A DNA stretch of 7,852 bases from an uncultured Bacilli bacterium (GTDB taxonomy: Bacteria > Bacillota_I > Bacilli_A > RF39 > UBA660). The position numbers and the translations under genes are program-made. The notes under the pieces were generated by a model. It did not search any database. It was given only the letters and a program-made list of their open reading frames with translations, and had not been told where the DNA came from. Position 1 is the stretch's first letter; every line of letters begins with the position of its first letter. Below are positions 5,728 through 7,852 of the stretch, one piece after another. The DNA is taken from positions 1 through 7,852 of the forward strand of contig CALVHK010000044.1 in NCBI GenBank assembly GCA_944327405.1, given 5' to 3'.

Positions 5728-5763
5728 TATTGACAACTTGACATGTATGGAAAGGGGATTGTA

Positions 5764-6834
5764 ATGGAATATATTTTAGAAAAATTACCTTTAAAAGAAG
5801 AGATTGAAACTAAGCTTATTTTGAAACAGCTGTCTAAGACTAGTCGCGCTTTAGCAGAATTAAAAGGTGTTGCTAGAACTATGCCAAATCAGAATATCTT
5901 AATTAATGCTATTATGATTAACGAAGCTAAAGCCAGTTCGGAAATAGAAAATATTGTTACTACTCATGATGAAATATACAAGGCTATGGTACGTTCAACA
6001 GAAACATCTATCTATGCAAAGGAAGTAGTAGATTATAGAAGTGCGATATGGAAAGGTTATAACTTATTATGTGAAAATAATATTATTACTTTAAATATGA
6101 TAACAGAAATTCAAGAACAATTAGAACACAATAATGCTGGTATTAGAAAAACATTAGGGACTGTAATTAAAAATAATGTAACAGGAGAAATTGTTTATAC
6201 TCCACCTCAAAATAAAGAAGTTATTATAGATTATTTAAACAATTTATTAGATTATATTAATATTGACAATGATATAGATCCGTTGATTAAACTGGCCATT
6301 ATTCATTATCAATTTGAAAGCATTCATCCGTTTTATGATGGAAACGGGAGAACAGGAAGAATATTAAATATATTATATTTGGTGCAGCAGAAGTTGTTAG
6401 ATACTCCTATTTTATATTTGAGTAAATATATTATAAAAAATAAATCAAAATATTATAATTTATTCCAGGAAACAAGAAAAACCAACAATTATGAAAATTG
6501 GATTATTTATATTTTAAAGGGAGTTGAAGATACAGCCTTAAGCACTATAAATATAATAAATAAAATTAATGAAGAGATGAAAAAAATGAAAGATGAATTA
6601 AGATCAAAAACTAAAATATATTCAAAAGAATTGTTAGAAGCTTTATTCTATGAATTTTATACTAAATCATCATATATACAAAAACAACTTAATATTTCCG
6701 AAAGAACTGCACTAAGATATTTGACAAATTTAGAATACTTGGGTTTTATATCTTCTGAAAAAATTGGTAGAGAAAGAATTTACAAAAATGAAAGACTATT
6801 TAATATTATTAAAAATTTTGAGTTACTTGATTAA
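5764..6834 (+). CDS. Fic-family protein AMP-transferase with N-terminal inhibitory motif and C-terminal winged helix
   Basis: A 356-residue protein. Residues about 3-70 match the Fic N-terminal domain (LPLKEEIETK, KTSRALAELKG). SSEIEN at 58-63 fits the inhibitory (S/T)xxxE(G/N) motif, with Glu62 expected to block ATP binding, so the enzyme is probably self-restrained (class II). The Fic core carries HPFYDGNGRTGR at 188-199, matching HPFxxGNGRxxR with catalytic His188. A winged-helix DNA-binding region lies at about 300-345 (YIQKQLNISERTALRYLTNLEYLGFI). Fic enzymes usually transfer AMP from ATP to Ser/Thr/Tyr of target proteins; the target here is unknown. Start: ATG 5764 with AAAGGGG (5751-5757) at a good distance, rather than the in-frame ATG at 5743, which lacks a ribosome site. 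It follows an orphan antitoxin, but its inhibitor is built in, so a pair between them is not implied. Confidence 0.93.
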   Translation: MEYILEKLPLKEEIETKLILKQLSKTSRALAELKGVARTMPNQNILINAIMINEAKASSEIENIVTTHDEIYKAMVRSTETSIYAKEVVDYRSAIWKGYNLLCENNIITLNMITEIQEQLEHNNAGIRKTLGTVIKNNVTGEIVYTPPQNKEVIIDYLNNLLDYINIDNDIDPLIKLAIIHYQFESIHPFYDGNGRTGRILNILYLVQQKLLDTPILYLSKYIIKNKSKYYNLFQETRKTNNYENWIIYILKGVEDTALSTINIINKINEEMKKMKDELRSKTKIYSKELLEALFYEFYTKSSYIQKQLNISERTALRYLTNLEYLGFISSEKIGRERIYKNERLFNIIKNFELLD

Positions 6835-6861
6835 AATATTTAGCAAGAAGCTTTTTTGGAT

Positions 6862-6898
6862 TGAGTAATTTCTTTCAAAAACAGTACGAAATTACTTG
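6862..6898. repeat. Inverted repeat between fic and rplK
   Basis: AGTAATTTC (6864-6872) and GAAATTACT (6888-6896) are perfect 9-bp arms with a 15-nt loop; two wobble pairs can extend it. It lies 30 nt after the fic stop and touches the -35 of the rplK promoter. There is no U-tract directly after it, so terminator function is doubtful; no better terminator for fic is visible (a weak AGC/GCT stem with T6 at about 6842-6857). Confidence 0.55.
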
Positions 6899-6924
6899 TA
6901 TTTCTGATACTTTTGTGATATTAT
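6896..6924 (+). promoter_or_regulatory. Promoter of the rplK-rplA operon
   Basis: TTGTAT (6896-6901) and TATTAT (6919-6924) are 17 bp apart, with TG at 6916-6917 giving an extended -10 (TGnTATTAT). Transcription would start near 6931, leaving a leader of about 100 nt before rplK. The first transcribed bases form a small hairpin, TGCAAAA (6931-6937) with TTTTGCA (6942-6948). Confidence 0.65.
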
Positions 6925-6961
6925 CTTTATTGCAAAAGTTTTTTTGCATATATTTTAGTAT

Positions 6962-6995
6962 GTGGGAGGGAATTGACGGATTTGCCCTAGACCAC
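6962..6995 (+). promoter_or_regulatory. Probable L1-binding autoregulatory leader of rplK-rplA
   Basis: GTGG (6962-6965) pairs with CCAC (6992-6995) and AGGG (6967-6970) with CCCT (6985-6988), leaving an asymmetric internal loop (G against AGA) and a 14-nt apical loop. A short stem with an asymmetric loop just upstream of rplK is the expected form of the mRNA site by which ribosomal protein L1 represses its own operon, mimicking its 23S rRNA site. It ends about 20 nt before the ribosome site. The assignment rests on shape and place, not on an alignment. Confidence 0.6.
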
Positions 6996-7029
6996 TACCT
7001 TGAAAAACTTAATTTTAGGAGGTGTTTTC

Positions 7030-7620
7030 ATGGCAAAAGAAATCACAAGAAGAATTAAACTTCAAATTGAAGCAGGTAAGGCAACACCAGCTCCACCAGT
7101 TGGTACTGTTTTAGGTCCAGCAGGAGTTAATCTTCAAGAATTTTGTACGAAATTTAATGATGCAACTAGAGATAAAATGGGAGATATTGTTCCTTGCGAA
7201 ATAACTGTTTATGATGATAGAAGTTTTGATTTCGTTTTAAAGACTCCACCAGCAGGATTTTTACTTAAGAAAGCTGCGAAGATTCAGAAAGGTTCAACTA
7301 AGGGTGCTAATGAAGTTGTAGCAACCATTACGAAAGATGATTTACGTCGGATTGCTGAGACTAAATTACCAGATCTTAATGCTTATGATGTTGAAGCTGC
7401 AATGAAGCAAATTGAAGGTACTGCTCGTAATATGGGTATTGCTGTTAAAGGTGTTAATGATGCTGAGTTAGCAGAACAAGCAGCTGAAGCTAGAAAAGAA
7501 GAAGCAGAAATGGCAAAAAGAGATGCTGAACTTGCAGAAATGGAAGCTGAAGCTAAAGAATTTAATGCTGATGTTCCAGTAGCTGGTGAAGAAGAAACAG
7601 AAGAAAAAGAAGAAAATTAA
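7030..7620 (+). CDS. rplK: Large-subunit ribosomal protein L11 with a long acidic C-terminal tail
   Basis: Residues 1-140 are canonical L11 (uL11). The N-terminal domain has KLQIEAGKATPAPPVGTVLGPAGVN, and the C-terminal rRNA-binding domain runs through KTPPAGFLLKKAAKIQKGS to IEGTARNMGIAVKG. L11 binds the GTPase-associated region of 23S rRNA at the base of the L7/L12 stalk. The odd part is residues 141-196: about 55 extra residues, Ala/Glu/Lys-rich with a probable long helix (AELAEQAAEARKEEAE), then a very acidic end (EEETEEKEEN). Typical bacterial L11 stops near residue 141. The tail is in frame with no sign of frameshift. Start: ATG 7030 with AGGAGGTG at 7017-7024. rplA follows after 56 nt. 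No secE or nusG lies upstream, unlike the common order. Confidence 0.97.
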   Translation: MAKEITRRIKLQIEAGKATPAPPVGTVLGPAGVNLQEFCTKFNDATRDKMGDIVPCEITVYDDRSFDFVLKTPPAGFLLKKAAKIQKGSTKGANEVVATITKDDLRRIAETKLPDLNAYDVEAAMKQIEGTARNMGIAVKGVNDAELAEQAAEARKEEAEMAKRDAELAEMEAEAKEFNADVPVAGEEETEEKEEN

Positions 7621-7676
7621 TTTTAATGATAAAAAAGAGTCCGTCTTTAATAAACCACAGTAAGGAGGGAATAATT

Positions 7677-7852
7677 TTGAAAAAACACGGTAAGAAATAT
7701 GTGGAAGCATCAAACAAGATCGAGAAAAACAAGCTTTATAGTATTGATGAAGCAGTAAGTTTAGTAAAAGAAACAAGTGTTACTAAATTTGATAGTACTG
7801 TTGAAGTTGCTATTAAGTTAAATATTGATGCGAAGAAATCTGATCAAAATTT
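7677..7852 (+). CDS. rplA: Large-subunit ribosomal protein L1 (3'-truncated by the window end)
   Basis: Fifty-eight codons are visible from a TTG start at 7677, preceded by AAGGAGGG (7662-7669) at 7-nt spacing; no ATG or GTG is better placed. The sequence KKHGKKYVEAS, YSIDEAVSLVKET and KFDSTVEVAIKLNID matches the N-terminus of bacterial L1, including the KFDxTVEVA motif. L1 binds 23S rRNA at the mobile stalk by which deacylated tRNA leaves the E site, and represses its own operon by binding the mRNA; a candidate site lies at 6962-6995. The weak TTG start with a strong ribosome site suggests translation tuned by, or coupled to, rplK 56 nt upstream. Confidence 0.95.
   Translation, partial: MKKHGKKYVEASNKIEKNKLYSIDEAVSLVKETSVTKFDSTVEVAIKLNIDAKKSDQN

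Noticed and set aside
5582..5742. RelE/YafQ toxin gene after the antitoxin
   Set aside because: The gap is only about 160-180 bp, has no coding frame and contains the fic promoter and operators.
6861..7058. 65-codon frame before rplK
   Set aside because: It runs over the rplK promoter, the L1 leader and the rplK start, and has no ribosome site.
7468..7776. 102-codon minus-strand Phe/Cys/Ser-rich frame
   Set aside because: It is the antisense shadow of the Glu/Ala/Lys-rich L11 tail and the rplA start.

Overview
The window comes from a low-GC, Gram-positive-type bacterium (Bacillota). It reads best as a reduced-genome, gut-associated Bacilli/Mollicutes-like lineage. The support is very AT-rich DNA, strong AGGAGG-type ribosome sites, a lipobox-anchored lipoprotein, and a surface-protein family common in uncultured gut Bacillota. 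TGG is the tryptophan codon and TGA is used as a stop (3745-3747), so the code is the standard bacterial one rather than the Mycoplasma one. The exact taxon is inference.

Two housekeeping blocks flank an accessory island. On the left is the 3' part of tsaD (1-870). On the right is the ribosomal protein operon rplK-rplA (7030 to the window end) with its own promoter and a probable L1-binding leader. The secE and nusG genes that often precede rplK are not here.

Region by region: (i) 871-1188, between the convergent tsaD and XRE genes, holds six hairpins centred about every 39 bp, arranged as three consecutive pairs with the same arm sequence within each pair. (ii) 1189-1665 (minus) is a regulator with two tandem XRE helix-turn-helix domains; a palindromic operator candidate lies in the divergent intergenic region. 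(iii) 1905-3210 is a membrane-anchored surface protein broken by an apparent 2-nt deletion near 2649-2652. Its C-terminal end has the codon signature of a diversity-generating retroelement (DGR) variable region, followed by a perfect 15-bp inverted repeat over the stop codon. (iv) 3231-3383 is a probably structured non-coding segment. (v) 3397-3747 is a small protein resembling MutS domain I; MutS-like proteins are known DGR accessories. (vi) 3779-4954 is a GH25 lysozyme-like lipoprotein ending in a strong terminator. (vii) 4983-5074 is four copies of a 23-bp tandem repeat. (viii) 5282-5581 is a RelB/DinJ-type antitoxin with no toxin beside it. (ix) 5764-6834 is a Fic-family AMP-transferase with a self-inhibitory motif and a promoter overlapped by palindromes.

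The most interesting reading is that 1905-3747 is the target-plus-accessory part of a DGR whose reverse transcriptase and template repeat lie outside the window or have been lost. This is inference: no reverse transcriptase or template copy was found here. The other strong anomaly is the paired-hairpin array at 901-1113, which no gene or standard repeat class explains.
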